Source of the DNA: CAUZWH01 sp965247665
Lineage (GTDB): Bacteria > Pseudomonadota > Alphaproteobacteria > SHVV01
Length of the DNA stretch: 64,000 bases
Reading direction: 5' to 3'
Assembly: GCA_965247665.1 (NCBI GenBank)
Contig: CBDFHH010000002.1
Location: forward strand, 558,001-622,000
The stretch's first letter is position 1, and each line of letters begins with the position of its first letter. The position numbers and the translations under genes were made by a program. The notes beneath the pieces are model-generated. The model saw only the letters and a program-made list of their open reading frames with translations, had not been told where the DNA came from and searched no databases. Shown piece by piece: positions 63,124 to 64,000 of the stretch.

Positions 63124-64000
63124 ATGAGTCTGTTTCTCACCAAACGATTGCTCACGTTTATCGCGACGCTGTTCGGCGCCAGCATTCTGGTTTTTCTCGC
63201 ACTGGAGATCTTGCCCGGTGACCCGGCCCTGGTGATCCTTGGTATCGATGCGCCGGAAAGCGCCGTGCTCGCTCTGCACGAGGAACTCGGTCTCGATCGC
63301 CCGGCCCATGTTCGCTATTTCGACTGGGTCGGCCATCTACTGCAAGCCGAGTTCGGCACCAGCTACACCTACAGGGTGTCCGTGGTCGAGCTGTTGCAAG
63401 CGCGGCTCGAGATCACGGTCCCCTTGGCTTTGATGGCGATGCTGCTGTCGATTGTCATTGCCCTGATGCTCGGGATCTACGCCGCCGCCAATCACAACAA
63501 GAGCGGCGACGTCGCGGTGATGGGCGTGAGCCAGCTCGGTATTTCGATCCCCAACTTCTGGCTCGCCGTGCTCCTGATCCTCTTCTTCGCCGTCAATTTG
63601 CGCTGGTTTTCCGCCGGCGGCTTCCCGGGCTGGGACCGGGATTTCTGGCCCTCGGCGGCGGCGCTGATCCTGCCGGCGGTGTCGCTGGCTACGGTTCAGG
63701 GCGCGATCCTTGCGCGCTTCACCCGCTCCGCGGTGCTCGACACGATGCGTGAAGACTATGTCCGCACCGCCCGCGCCAAGGGCCTGACGCGGCGCGCCAC
63801 GCTGTGGCGGCATGTCCTGCGTAACGCCATGATCCCGGTCCTCACCATCATGGGGTTGCAATTCGCCAACCTTCTGGCCGGCACCATCGTGGTCGAGAAC
63901 GTCTTCGCCCTGCCCGGTGTCGGCCGGCTGATCTTGCAATCCATTACCAACCGCGACGTCGTGGTGGTGCGCGACCTGGTCGTGCTGCTGGCCGCGATGG
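63124..64000 (+). CDS. ABC transporter permease (DppB/OppB family), N-terminal part
   Basis: Runs off the right edge; about 292 residues are present of a family about 310-330 long. Five membrane segments are readable: the first at 10-30 (RLLTFIATLFGASILVFLA), then the large periplasmic loop to about 95. Diagnostic parts: ILPGDPALVILG, DRPAHVRYFDWV, and the cytoplasmic EAA loop RTARAKGLTRRATLWRHVLR (about 217-236). It carries di- or oligopeptides, nickel or glutathione-like compounds. The gene order amidase then permease suggests uptake of amide or peptide-like substrates. Its partners lie beyond the window. Confidence 0.88.
   Translation, partial: MSLFLTKRLLTFIATLFGASILVFLALEILPGDPALVILGIDAPESAVLALHEELGLDRPAHVRYFDWVGHLLQAEFGTSYTYRVSVVELLQARLEITVPLALMAMLLSIVIALMLGIYAAANHNKSGDVAVMGVSQLGISIPNFWLAVLLILFFAVNLRWFSAGGFPGWDRDFWPSAAALILPAVSLATVQGAILARFTRSAVLDTMREDYVRTARAKGLTRRATLWRHVLRNAMIPVLTIMGLQFANLLAGTIVVENVFALPGVGRLILQSITNRDVVVVRDLVVLLAAM

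Overview
The window looks like a chromosomal catabolic region from a GC-rich proteobacterium, most probably an alphaproteobacterium of the Rhodospirillales/Rhizobiales kind. That placement is inferred from gene style only: TRAP and ABC uptake systems, Mo-hydroxylase, Rieske, LLM and QueG-like oxidoreductases, and many CoA ligases. No rRNA, tRNA, CRISPR array, prophage or origin was seen. Both ends cut through genes: a NicX-like dioxygenase on the left and an oligopeptide-type ABC permease on the right.

Layout. (1) 1-7.5 kb, plus strand: an aromatic or N-heteroaromatic degradation cluster with a NicX-like ring-opening dioxygenase, a CoxG-like protein, a three-subunit molybdenum hydroxylase (FAD, 2Fe-2S and Mo subunits, overlapping genes), an alpha/beta hydrolase and an acyl-CoA ligase. 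(2) 7.5-9.4 kb: IS256 and IS630 debris around a small secreted protein. (3) 9.4-17 kb, minus strand: a compact operon running from a TRAP transporter (P-Q-M) through a tiny DNA-binding-like protein, a DUF1989 protein, a cysteine hydrolase and a crotonase to a two-subunit CoA transferase. (4) 17-26 kb: sugar-acid-like genes (SMP-30 lactonase, 3-hydroxyacyl-CoA dehydrogenase, enolase-superfamily enzyme, amidohydrolase, acyl-CoA synthetase, altronate/galactarate dehydratase homologue), plus decayed remnants of an M24 peptidase-like gene and a class II aldolase. (5) 26.4-28.6 kb: a gamma-carbonic anhydrase overlapping a SulP transporter. (6) 29-34.4 kb: hydrolase, PfkB kinase, orphan LivG/LivF ATPases and a frameshifted gentisate dioxygenase-like cupin. 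(7) 35-53.3 kb: a less GC-rich, visibly foreign-looking segment with a TRAP binding protein, an amidohydrolase, an uncharacterised protein paired with a UGSC-family protein in its cysteine form, an aldehyde dehydrogenase, a thioredoxin reductase-like flavoprotein, a fused TRAP permease, an SDR and a D-threonine-aldolase-like enzyme. It is cut up by fragments of IS3, IS66, IS1634, IS21, IS5 and IS256. (8) 53.8-64 kb: a frameshifted esterase, two tandem QueG-like iron-sulfur proteins with a PaaK-like ligase, an SDR, a Rieske oxygenase, an LLM oxidoreductase, an amidase and the ABC permease.

The common theme is uptake of small organic acids or amides and their conversion to CoA thioesters. Every transposase seen is broken, and several catabolic genes carry single-base frameshifts, so the region is either decaying or contains assembly errors. 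The most interesting part is the UGSC-family module with its nearby thioredoxin-reductase-like gene and split TRAP transporter. Next are the QueG-like twins and the two 50-residue paralogous small proteins attached to different catabolic clusters.
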